Shown: in pieces, positions 37,452-48,026 of the stretch
How the letters are laid out: each line of letters opens with the position of its first letter
Position numbering within the stretch: position 1 is the first letter of the stretch
Assembly: GCA_016647705.1 (NCBI GenBank)
Contig: CM028340.1
Span: 9,611,001 to 9,675,000 of the forward strand
Origin: Eucommia ulmoides
Lineage: Eukaryota > Streptophyta > Magnoliopsida > Garryales > Eucommiaceae
DNA: 64,000 nucleotides
Direction: 5' to 3'
Translations under genes and position numbers: made by a program
The notes under the pieces: generated by a model
Told to the model about the DNA's origin: nothing
The model's database searches: none
The model's input: only the letters and a program-made list of their open reading frames with translations

Positions 37452-39024
37452 TATGAACAGGTCAAGAAGAATTGCGCACCCAAATCAATCATTGGTATAA
37501 ATGAGGTAAAAAGCAAAGTTATCCCGAAAGAGAGAAAATGTACTCCTAACCCTTCGCATTTTAAATTCATTAAATTTGTTAAAGAGGGAGGTGCCCAACT
37601 TGCCAAATAGGTAAGTTGGTGATTGTTTCTAAGACCTATTTTCGGTGATGTATTCACTTGTTGTCTTAGAAACATTGTAGGGTGATTATGAGAATCACAT
37701 TTAGTTAAAGGGTATTAATATGTTTTTATGTGCTTATATCCAGTAGTAATCATGAGTTAAATTTTAAAACATGTTATGTGATTTGAAAAAACAAATTAAG
37801 TGTTTGAGTTCCCACTAAGTAATGGTTATGACTTATTGCATATACATTTTAGTAAGATTATTGTATTAGTCATTCATGATATATACTTTTATACAAATAA
37901 GTTGAATTGAGCTGAGTTTTATTAATCTTGATTTATTAAAATGCATGATGTTTTAATTAAGGTTAATTAAATGATAAAGAATTATTTATTTAATTTGAAT
38001 TGTTCAGGACCATGATTATATGCTTACATGAATATATTTATGAGAATTAAGTATCTTGCTATATACATGATAATTTATTTTTCTCATACGTTTCATGTCT
38101 CCTGATTTTTAAATGCTTATATTTATGAAGGGATCTAGTATGATATGAGATAACATCGTTATTGATTGAGATGTGATTTATGTTTTTGAGCGTTAATGAT
38201 TATAAGAAGCATATTACTTGAGACAACTTCATTAATTGATAGGATTATGATTGCTTGGAATTGATTAATGATTATACATGTTGATGAAAATAATTTATAA
38301 ATATATGTTCACTTGATTTCTATTAATTATCTTCTTCCAAGTATGTTCTAAAGAGTTTCAAGTTATAAGATTATTCAAGGAGAAACAAATATTCATACCG
38401 AAACTCAAAGTTGAGTCAAGAATAAGAACAAGGTTGATTCAAGGAGATAATTGATTAGAGTCGAATGTTCATTCAACTTGGTGGTAAACCAATCTCATTC
38501 TTGCATAATTATGAGAGAAATTTAAATATCATACTTTGATTATATGCCTACATGGATTTCTATTGATTTATTGATGTTGCATGATTTGTTAATCTATATG
38601 ATTTCTGAATATATAGCATGATACTGTCGCACATGGATATCCCTATAATCATTAGGTGTCTAATTTTCATCTAATGTCTCATATTTTTATTAATGATTAT
38701 TGTTCAAAAAGAGAGTTGATATTTTATGAGAGAAATATGCATTTATCTATGGTTATGCATACACTAGATTTATGATTGATAAATTATTCTTGAGATATAC
38801 TTCCTATTCTAGTGCGTTAAAGATCACATGTTTTGTTTCTATAAAAGAAATATATTATTTGGTATCATTATTAAGACATGTGGACTTAACCAACATTATA
38901 TGATTGCATGCTATATTATTAAAATATTTTAATTGTCTCAGGATTATTCTCCTAAGCATGAATTTTTTTGTTTAAAAATATATATGAGGAGAAGTGTTCA
39001 TAAGAGGGGCAATATTATGTTATG

Positions 39025-39063
<39 letters not shown>

Positions 39064-39438
39064 AGATGATATTGAAGATTTTGATTAGTTTGTTGATATA
39101 CTCACTAAATCTCTAGGGAAAAATTAAAGTTCATGATATTTGCCTAGAATAGTGATATTTTTTGTTCCTCTTTCCCACTTTTTGAGATGACAAAGGGGGA
39201 GAAATTATTGATATTTTGTTGAATATCTTAAGGGGGAGACCATAGTTTACATGTATGCAGGGGGAGTGTGAATTATTTATTATTGATCATATTTTGTGCT
39301 TTACTGAAATATCATATGTTTATTATATTATCTTTATGATTATGATTTAACAAGTTAAAGAATCCATTCTCAGATTGAGGGGGAGTGTGGTTACATTATT
39401 GTTTTGAAAGAAAATATCAAAGTTAATTATCATCATCA
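37452..39438 (+). other. Non-coding interior of the gag-only element
   Basis: About 2 kb without coding signal, where an autonomous copia element would carry pol. A run of A occurs at 39029-39060. Four purine tracts of the GGGGGAG type stand at about 39194, 39232, 39259 and 39378. The part from about 38760 onward is homologous to 60175-60792. Confidence 0.7.
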
Positions 39439-39451
39439 AAAAAGAGGAGAT
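39439..39451 (+). other. Polypurine tract of the gag-only element
   Basis: AAAAAAGAGGAGAT lies directly before the LTR start TGTTGATCC. The equivalent at 60779-60792 reads AAAAATGGGAGAT. Confidence 0.75.
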
Positions 39452-40325
39452 TGTTGATCCTAAGATTTTGATGAACAATTCAATGTTAATGTTTTTTGTG
39501 AAATTAACGTGTTTATTGAGTATTTCAGTTTAAAGAGTTCCAGATAATATCATAAAGTAATTGTAAAAAATACAGAGGCAACGCAGAGACGATAACATCA
39601 TGAAAAAATTGTGAAAGATGCAAAGATGGATATAAAAGATTGAAGATTCCAAAGAATCTAGGTGAAAACAATTTTAATTTATTTTTACTCTTAATATATC
39701 CCGATTAAGATCACACACGACACAAAATATTTTTTAAATTTATGTGTGTTTTGATATGATCCTAATTAGTAAAATTATTTGCTCATATATGTTATTGTAA
39801 AAGTAATAAAGATAATTGATTAAAATAGAATTTAAAAAGTTAGTGGAGCTAACTGAGAAAAGAAATTGATTAAGTGGGTAAAAACGTCGAAGAAAATGAA
39901 TTAAAATCGAATTGAGAGGAGCTCCAACATTGGTAGGTCAACTTATAAGTTGATAGGTGCTTAATAGATGAATTCTTTGAATCTCTCAAACGATAGGTAA
40001 GTCGACCTATGCTTAGAGGATGAACTTTCTGGATCATTAGGTCGATAGATAGGTCAACTTATAAAAGTCTCTGTATCGTTCGGCTGACAGACCATGAATT
40101 ACCGGTCGACCAATGGGTAAGAAATGTTTGGCTTGGGCTACAACCTGAATCGGATGGTTGACTTATGGGTGTGCACCTAGTTGATAACGTATATTCGCTA
40201 CTATAAAGATAATAATTAATTTTAAGATAAAATTAATTGTTTGAATTTTTTAAAGTATTATTTTTTGATAATTTTTTATTACTACCCAATTCACCTCCCA
40301 TTTTGGGTAGTTCATTGGACCAACA
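39452..40325 (+). repeat. 3' LTR of the gag-only element, short form
   Basis: It begins TGTTGATCCTAAG and ends GGACCAACA. It lacks the same 1.35-kb block as the 5' LTR, so the short form was already short when it transposed. Confidence 0.85.
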
Positions 40326-41380
40326 CAAGATTTATAAAAGACTTACAAAATAAGTCTTTTATCTCCTATAAATACTATTAGGGAAATCTAGCTAAGAAGG
40401 CTTTTTTTTTTTTCTACCCATTACTCTACCAAAATACTTCAAGAAAATTTTTATTGATTTTTACACTAAAAGTGCAACGCCGACAATGCCCATGCACAAT
40501 ACATTATTTTGCGGGAATCAAAATTTAAAAATAATTTTATTCTAAATCTCAAAGAGACTATTTTTGACTCTCCAGTTTTTGGAATATTAACAAAGGTAAA
40601 AGTATATGTATATAAACATAGATATGATGTGTCTTAAATTAAATCATATTTTGTTTTATCTTTATTTTTACATACCTTACCCTACCTAGTAGTCTAAAAG
40701 TTGGATGAAATTGACAATCATAATCATATTATGGTGGACCAAAGCCACGAATTAAGTTGTGATTTGATTTCTTCAAGTGCAAATATCAAAATTACTTTCC
40801 TTTTCCCTTTTTTATTTTATAAGCTACTCTTGTTACTCACGGATGAAAAGATTGATGGAGCCCAAGAGCTAGAAGATATTTTTGATGCCATATATATAGT
40901 CTACTACTCTACAATTAAAATTCCACATATAATCCAATTATTCATTCCAACCCCCAACAAAATCACTAGAGTTCAAATTAATATGAAGCCCCATCTAATT
41001 GAAATTTAAAATTTAATAAAGTAAATTAATTTTTTTATTGTCCAAATATCTTTAATTTTTAGGTAAATATTTTTATATACAGAGTTTATAATCGAAATCT
41101 ATTAAATTTTTGTAAAAAAAATTAATATTTACAACAGAATTCATGTCTTGTACAAAAATAAAAAGACTCAATTTTAGTGCAAGAGTTCTAAAATAACTAT
41201 TTTAAAAAATAATTATTCAAATATATAATAATCTAGTTTGTATCCAAAATAATTATTTATTTATTTTTTTGGGAAAAAAAAGATAAAATAAATAAGGTGG
41301 TTCAAAGGACTTGATCTAGAGATGGACCCCACATCCAACACACACATTATACTCAACATTAAAAAATAAAAATAAACTTA
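40326..41380. other. Gene-free stretch
   Basis: AT-rich. A TATA-like CCTATAAATAC lies near 40360. A 102-codon frame at 40701-41009 shows no known motif and has skewed AT-rich composition, so I do not call it a gene. Confidence 0.5.
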
Positions 41381-41883
41381 GGGAAAATTACATTGCTATC
41401 CCCAAAATAAAGGATGTGTGTTTATGTGGACCATAAGGTTTGTCAAATTGCCCATTTGATCCCTTAAATTCCACATTTGTTTCAATATTGCAAAACTGAA
41501 AATATTATTAATAGTTTTTTACAGAGTTATTTTCAACACATGATTTTTAATGGAGATATTTTTGCCATTTTATCACTCTAATAAGCCTAAGATATTTTTT
41601 CTTAATAATATTTAGACTTTTCTCTCATTTTTTAGAAAATTCATTGTTAGAAAAATATTAAAAAAAATATTTAGGCTCAGTAAAGTGATGAAATGACTAA
41701 AATATTTCCATTAAAAAGTTATTGCGCTGAACACAGTTCATTTTTCATCCATAATTATTAACAACATTTTTCATTTTGAAATAAATATAAAACTTAAAGA
41801 ATCAAATGTGTAATTTGACAAATTTCATAATCCAGATAGATACTCAAACCCATACTTTGGGGACCAAAAATATAATTTTGTCA
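41381..41883. mobile_element. Foldback element (MITE), about 500 bp with 250-bp arms
   Basis: The left half, from AAAATTACATTGCTATCCCC, matches the reverse complement of the right half along nearly its whole length. Examples are TTTGTCAAATTGCCCATTTGATCC against TTTGTCAAATTACACATTTGATTC, and TTTAATGGAGATATTTTTGCC against TTTAATGGAAATATTTTAGTC. The centre is near 41636. A transcript would form a long imperfect hairpin. It ends about 325 bp before the sPLA2 start codon. No target-site duplication was settled. Confidence 0.85.
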
Positions 41884-41993
41884 TAAACTAATGAATCCAA
41901 ATACAGAGGATTCCTTCCTGGATGAGTGCAGTGAACTCAAACAACCCTACAAAAAACTAGTCACGAGACATTTCAAGACAAACTAGGGTAATA

Positions 41994-42026
41994 CCCACCC
42001 CCACCCCCACCCCCACCCCCGCCCCC
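41994..42026 (-). repeat. C-rich hexamer repeat (CCCCCA)n, G-quadruplex candidate
   Basis: Five runs of five C separated by single bases follow one run of three. The minus strand therefore has five GGGGG runs with one-base loops. It lies about 180 bp before the sPLA2 start codon and directly beside the TATA-like box. Confidence 0.9.
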
Positions 42027-42033
42027 AAAGAGA

Positions 42034-42040
42034 TATAAAA
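42034..42040 (+). promoter_or_regulatory. TATA-like box of the sPLA2 gene
   Basis: TATAAAA lies 168 bp before the ATG, in the only strong TATA context upstream of the gene. Transcription would then start near 42065. Confidence 0.5.
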
Positions 42041-42207
42041 TATATATACATATATGTATGAAAAAGTAAAAAAATCCGATTCCATGACATCATATAATTC
42101 ACACTTGTTCTCTTCACTACCCAACCATTTTGTCCTGTAAATCAGAGCCCTTTGAGCCAAACCCAAAAGTTTCTCTTTCTGTCCGTGCTTTTTTTCTTTT
42201 TTCTTCA

Positions 42208-44588
42208 ATGGCTTCTTCTTCTTTAAACCAGCCATTAAAGTTACCTCTCGTTTTACTCTTTCTTTCCCTTACTGCCTTCACCTTTTTTGCTTTTCCCATT
42301 CATGCCCTCAATGTTGGGATTCAAGCTAATGCTGACCTCTCTCTGGTTACTTCTTCTTCCCTTTCTTTTTTATTTAATTTTTCCTCTTTTTTCTACTCCT
42401 ATATATATATAATTCTGTTTCTTATGATCTCTCTCTCGCTGTAGAGCAAAAGGTGCAGTAGGACATGTGAATCAGAGTTTTGCAGTTGTACGCTCTCTCT
42501 CTCTCTCTCTTTAAAGTATTAATTTATTTTATTATTTTTACTCCCCTTTAATTAGGCTTGAATTTACTGTGAGATGTTAGTCCAATTGACAAGCGATGGA
42601 GGTGTCTCTTTCTTGTCAATTAGAATTTGACTTTTGTGGAAATCACTCCAAAAATTAAATATTAAATTGAATCTTGAATGCACCATACTTATGTGAGAGA
42701 GTACGCCCTTACGATTATTCAAAAAGGTGATTAGTTGAAGTGCACGTAAGATAACCTAAAACACACCAAAAAAAAAATTGGTTTTAGTTGGGTAATTTTG
42801 TTTATTTATTTATTTATTGTTCTAAAAAAAATCAGAATGAAAAAATTCTAAAAAAAATATTTTGATTTTGAGGTTGAAATTGTAGTGCCTCCATTTGTAA
42901 GATATGGAAAGTATTGTGGGTTACTATATAGTGGATGTCCTGGGGAGAAGCCATGTGATGGTCTAGATTTCTGCTGTATGAACCATGATGCCTGCATCCA
43001 ATCCAAGAACAGTAAGTTTTTCTTCCCTGTTTTTTTTTTATATATATTTTTCCATTTATTGGATAAGTTATTTAAATTTTGCAATTTTTATAGATCCTTT
43101 GGAGATAAAGTAAATCTTTGAATGGACTAAAAAGGGTATAATTGTAATTTGACATTGCATTTGCAGAGTCAAAAAGTGCAATATCTGCGGCAGGGAGAAA
43201 TATCTATGAAAAATGGTCTAAGAGCAATTCCAATCCTAATACCTATTTTCATTAGCTAAAATATCATTTTCGCTCACAAATAGGGTTTTGTTTAATAGAA
43301 ATTTAGAGTTGTACTCCTAACCACATGAATTATCTATTAATATTTTAATTTTAATTTTAATTTTGACTAAACAAATATTTACCTAGTGAGTTAGAATAAA
43401 TAATATTGATACTCAACAGGCAAATTGTTAATTAAAAGTTCTTATCAATTTTTTATTAATCTTTTACTCTTGAGATAACTAATGAGGTAGTGGGTTGGAG
43501 TTGTTCTAATAATATAGTGCGATTATAAATTTACTATTTTACCCTCCCATTATCTCCTAAAAAAATCTGAACGTGCTTTCATTAGATTAGTTGGTGTGAG
43601 TTAGGGCATGCATTTAGCACCCCTCACAAGAATTGTGCCCCCAAAAAAATGAAGGTGGTTGGTGGGCCATTAACATATACAAGACTTTTGGCTGTCCTTT
43701 TTCAAAAAATATAATAATTTTCAACCACTTAGCATGCATGACAAAGCAGATTATGATATAATATTAGCAACAAACAACACTTCCGTATACGTAAAATATA
43801 TTAAATAAATAAATAAATAGTCTCATTCAACTTGTGCTTTTGTTAAGGGTGGACAGCAGGCGGATTGGGCCAAAACCGTGAACCAAACCAATATTAGGCG
43901 GGTTGGGTTAGTTTGAACTGTGGACCGCCCAATGATATGCGGGTTGAATTGTACAGGTTGGTTAGTTTAAACTATAGGTTACCTAATAGTGTACGGGTTC
44001 AGTCTATTTTCGGATTGAGCTAATTAAAACCGTGAATTGTTCTTGAAATATAATAAATGTTGTTAAAAAGTAAAACCATTACATTACAAAAATTTATAAA
44101 AAAATTGCGATAAAATTATAGTAACACAAAAATAAGAAAAAAAAAAAAACTATAATGTAATTTGTAAGCCATCACAAAAATAGAAAAAAAAAATTACAAA
44201 CATAAATAATAAAGTTTAAAACGACGTCGTTTTGTATCTACTCGGGCGGACGGGTTGAACCCGTAAGAACATGGATCAACCGTAACCCGCTCATACATGT
44301 GCGGCTTTCAAGATTTAACACCCACGCAATACGCATGTTAGTATTAAACAATTTTTTTTGCAATACGGATTTAGCGGTTTGGGCGGGTTGACACGATCCG
44401 TTGCACACCCCTAGCTGTTGTGCACTCACTAATGAGTGAAATAATAATGAGTGCAGACTGCAGAGTTCAACTCTCTCAAAATTACTGCAAGAATTAAAGT
44501 TTGAATCTAACTTGAAAAATGCGTCTTTAAAATCACTCAAGGAAGTAATTAATCGAGGTGCTCGTAAACTCGCCAAGCACCCTACCGT

Positions 44589-44646
<58 letters not shown>

Positions 44647-46850
44647 ATTTTACTGCTGATAAATAGTGAAATTCCACTATTTTTACGCCTTATGTTTTAA
44701 TTCAATAGAAATTCACTACATATGAAGAGCAAAACAATCAGTTCAGTAACATTTCACTGAAATCTGTTAACGAGAACAATGCACTACAGTATTCAGTGGT
44801 GGAACCACACATTGGGATTCAATTCCCTCTTTAATTTTTTGAACTTCACATTTTTGTCCCTATATTTTTAAGAAAATGTAATTGAATCCCTTAAATGAAT
44901 CTTTATATGAGTCCCCGATCAATTTTATGGATCCGTCGTGATAATGTTAGTGAAATTTCACTGAATTGATTGCTTTTGAGAGACAACGAGAGAGAATATC
45001 TATATTATAAATTAGGACTGTGTGAGTTCCACATAATAATTTTTGTCAATAGAACGATTGAGATCTATTAGTGATGATATTGGCTAAGGCCTATTTGATA
45101 ATGCTTAAATTCTAGGGACAATTCGTAATTAGTCCCAAATAACAGATATAATTTTAAAAAAGTCTCATGTAAGATATAAATTTTGATTTAGTCCCTTAAA
45201 TTGGTTTTCGCTTTAGTTTTAGTCCTACATATGCAGACATTGCACGGATTGTAGAAAGAATTTTAGTAAGTAAATTTGTATTATAGTGAATATTAGTTAG
45301 TTACAACTTAATAATTGACTATATTTACATATATATGTGTGATATTAATTACATGTACTTATGTAATATTAGTCACACATTACAAATTACAGGTATTTGT
45401 GTAATATTTGTGATATTTAATAAATATTACACACAAAAATTAGTTTAATATTAGTTATATGTATTTATGTAAATTTAGTTACATGTTACTTACATGTATT
45501 TGATGTATTTGTGTAATATTTGTTACACATAACAAATTTTTATACAAATTTATTACATATTACGAAATATAATAATATTTGTTACATCTAACAACAATTT
45601 TACACACAAATTAGTTACATGTAATTGCATGAGTGCAAGCGCGTATATTAGGTCTTCCGTCTTTTTTTAATAGACGGAACTAAAACATAAGTTGATTCTG
45701 CCCGTAGGATTTTTTTTAAATTAAGGGTAAACTAAAGGACTTGTCATCGAATGCTCCTAAATTTTAAGTGCTGAAAATATATGATGTTTAATAAAATTAA
45801 AAATTTTAAATACTAATTTTTTTCTAAATATGTTCAACATAACAATTAACACATTTAGCTGATTTTTTAAATAAAAAAAAAAAAAAAAATTTAAGGACTC
45901 AATGGCTAACTAATCTTCATTGTAGTTATCAAAAAAACTTATTATAAAAAGCAATTAATCAATTCAATTTTTAGTAATTAATTAAATTATCAAACATCAC
46001 CTAAATCTCAACCATTCAATTGAAAAAATATTTTAATCACTCTTATTATATATTTGGTGAATTTCTATCCTTTTTATTGATCATAGTTACTTTGTAGAAT
46101 GCACCTCTTCTAATTTATAATATAAGATTAATTATTTAAGATAATTAGTTAGTTAAAATTTATAATATTAAGTTACATAAAATAATTTTTATTAAAATAC
46201 TATTAAACCATCCAAACAATTGCTAGTGTATATCTATATCTATAGTTAATATAAAAGAGACATTTTGATGGTAATTTTGTAATGTTTTTTCAATTTTGTC
46301 ATTTTTTTTTTGCATTTTTATGTTCTTTAGTCAAAATTACAAATAGACCCTTAAAAAATTACGCATATTTATATTTTTCTCCTTACTTTTAATATTTGCA
46401 TATACTCTTAAATATATAGTGTTTTTAACTTCTTAATATTTTCATATTAGTCCGAAATAATATCATTTTTAGTCTAAATGTCTTATCATATTTGTTAATA
46501 GTCACAATTTGAACAAAATAACTACATTTTTTTATTTTTGTAATTTACATTATATTTTTTTATTAATTTTCAAATTGAAAGAAAGAAATGTAAATTGTCA
46601 TCCCGATTATCCACCTCAATTTTTAAATCAAATAAATTATTGATTTTACTTTTAAAATTTGTGCGTAGTTGGCTTGTACTTGCTAATATTTTAATATTCA
46701 TATATTCAGGAATGAGTAATCTTGACTCAAATTACATGTTCAATTTTCAAATAAAATATTATAAATTTTACACTCAAAATTTGATTGTAGTGACATTTAC
46801 TTCTTAATATTTAATATTTTCATTTTCTATTAGTCTATAGTCTATAATAG

Positions 46851-46899
<49 letters not shown>

Positions 46900-48026
46900 T
46901 ATGAAAATAGAGAAAAAAAAAATATATTGAATAATGAAAAACAAAAAAATAAATAAAAAACAATAATAAAATTAAATTAAAATACACAAAAATAAGAAAT
47001 CAAATATCAAAAATAACATAAGGAAAATAGAAACTATAAATTGAAAAAATAAAGAAAGAAAAAAACACAATTCAAAAATCGAAATATATAAAATAAAGAA
47101 TTAAAGACACTAAAAAGACGAAGTATCTGAAGTAAAGGAGGAAGAATTAAATACTGAATTTAAGTGTCTTTTTGCTCCATTCCTTTGGTTCCCTCACATT
47201 GTAATTTATCAATAAAGTGGCATACGTATAAATGATAATGTCAACTAGAATTCGAATGCTACCAATATTGAGAAGAAAAAAAAATAAAGGCGAAGTAAAT
47301 TTAGAAGTGTAAAACTTATTTTTTATTTTATTTTTTGAGGTTTTACGATAAGGTGTTATCTAGGCCAACTTATGTTTACCTCGACTAATCATCTCTCCTG
47401 ACAATCTTAAAGATACACTCTTCCATATTAAGTTGGTGCATTCAGGATTTAATTCAAGATTTAATTGCCGGAGTGCTCCACAAGAGAGTCGAACCCTAGT
47501 TAATAAGGAGAAGAAACACCCGTCTTGGCTACCGGACTAACACCTCTTGGGTAGAAGTCTAAAACCTATTGAAAGTGGGTTGTGACCTCTAAATTTGTGC
47601 TTCTTGTTATTTTTTGATGCCTTTGATGCATTTATATAATGTTTCATACGCAATTAAAAAAAATTAAATTAATGTAGCATTCTTGATGAGCACGCGCCTT
47701 TCACGTGATAGGACCCATCCCTAGTGTATATAAAAAGAGGGAGAGAATACATTAAGTGTTTTTAGTGAAATTCCACTGAATGGATTGCTTATGGCATTGT
47801 TAATTTGTTGTTATATGGTAATAGTGATGGGTGGATGAAATTTTGAACAGATGACTATTTAAGCCAAGAGTGCAGCCAGAAGTTCCTGAATTGCATGGCA
47901 AAGTTCAAGAGCGGAGGAGGGAAGACATTCAAAGGGAACAAATGCCAAGTTGATGAAGTTATTGATATCTTCACCAGTGTCATTGATGCTGCTTTGCTTG
48001 CTGGAAGATATCTTCACAAACCCTAA
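42208..48026 (+). CDS. PLA2-ALPHA: Secretory phospholipase A2, plant alpha-like, 4 exons
   Basis: Exons are 42208-42345, 42445-42487, 42886-43011 and 47851-48026; joined they give 160 residues and stop at TAA. All introns begin GT and end AG, and codon phases agree. A hydrophobic signal peptide spans residues 1 to about 33 (LVLLFLSLTAF). The Ca2+ loop reads YGKYCGLLYSGCPG (67-80), and the catalytic box CCMNHDAC (90-97) has His94-Asp95. All 12 cysteines of the family are present. The enzyme cleaves the sn-2 acyl chain of phospholipids and is secreted or kept in the endomembrane system. Intron 3 is 4.8 kb and full of transposons. The first donor (CTG|GTTACT) is weak. Assignment to the alpha subgroup rests on length and C-terminus and is less certain than the family. 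Confidence 0.93.
43222..43506. mobile_element. MITE with TAA duplication in sPLA2 intron 3 (285 bp)
   Basis: The left end GAGCAATTCCAATCC and the right end GGTTGGAGTTGTTC are inverted copies with few differences. TAA flanks both sides (43219-43221 and 43507-43509). A three-base TAA/TTA target fits PIF/Harbinger (Tourist-like) MITEs. Confidence 0.7.
43845..44414. mobile_element. hAT-like MITE in sPLA2 intron 3 (570 bp)
   Basis: The left end AAGGGTGGACAGCAGGCGG and the right end inverted, CTAGGGGTGTGCAACGGATC, share the TAGGGGTG-type hAT terminus. Subterminal GGCGGGTTGGG motifs occur on both sides. The flanks CTTTTGTT and CTGTTGTG match at six of eight bases. A perfect palindrome AAAACGACGTCGTTTT lies at about 44218-44233. 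Confidence 0.65.
44590..44642. repeat. TA microsatellite in sPLA2 intron 3
   Basis: An unbroken run of about 26 TA units. Confidence 0.95.
45115..45735 (-). repeat. Dispersed repeat, copy 2, in sPLA2 intron 3
   Basis: Inverted homologue of 34206-34870: same edges (AAGGACTTG, AATTCGTAATTAGTCCC) and the same interior of ATATTAGTTACATGTA-like subrepeats. Found near two unrelated contexts, so it is a mobile or dispersed family. Confidence 0.6.
46250..46895 (+). repeat. Poly(A)-ended AT-rich repeat, possible retroposon
   Basis: The region near 46600-46850 resembles 9170-9420 in short blocks (GAATGAGTAATCTTGACTC-like, TATAAATTTTAC) and ends in about 34 A followed by a TA run (46849-46901). No flanking duplication was resolved, so borders are rough. 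Confidence 0.4.
47321..47551 (-). mobile_element. tRNA-derived SINE in sPLA2 intron 3 (231 bp)
   Basis: On the minus strand it starts CCCAAGAGGTGTTAGTCCGG. It has a box A-like TAGTCCGGTAGCC and a box B-like GGTTCGACTCT about 45 bases later, and it ends in an A-rich tail. The flanks TAGAAGTGTAAAACTTATT (47302-47320) and TAGAAGTCTAAAACCTATT (47552-47570) match at 17 of 19 bases, a target-site duplication. Internal RNA polymerase III boxes plus this structure define a SINE. Confidence 0.85.

Larger units (their letters stand above)
35529..40325 (+). mobile_element. Gag-only LTR retrotransposon (TR-GAG-like), short-LTR form
   Basis: The LTRs 35529-36392 (864 bp) and 39452-40325 (874 bp) are clearly related, roughly 85% alike by eye. 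A PBS follows the first and a purine-rich tract precedes the second. The 3.1-kb interior holds a gag with a CCHC zinc knuckle and then about 2 kb without coding signal. No protease, integrase, RT or RNase H motif is seen. Such elements with gag but no pol are known in plants as TR-GAG. No exact target-site duplication was found (TACGA against CAAGA). Confidence 0.82.

Noticed and set aside
35524-40330. Target-site duplication of the complete gag-only element
   Set aside because: TACGA and CAAGA do not match well, and the 5' LTR start is diverged; I do not claim one.
40701-41009. 102-codon open frame
   Set aside because: No recognisable motif, AT-driven composition, and no upstream promoter pattern; likely chance.
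41994-42026. Interstitial telomere repeat
   Set aside because: The plant telomere unit is CCCTAAA; this hexamer is CCCCCA, so it is a simple repeat.
43165-43215. Possible extra sPLA2 exon after TTTGCAG
   Set aside because: The frame does not fit the phase, and exon 3 joins exon 4 perfectly at the family's conserved NDYLS block.
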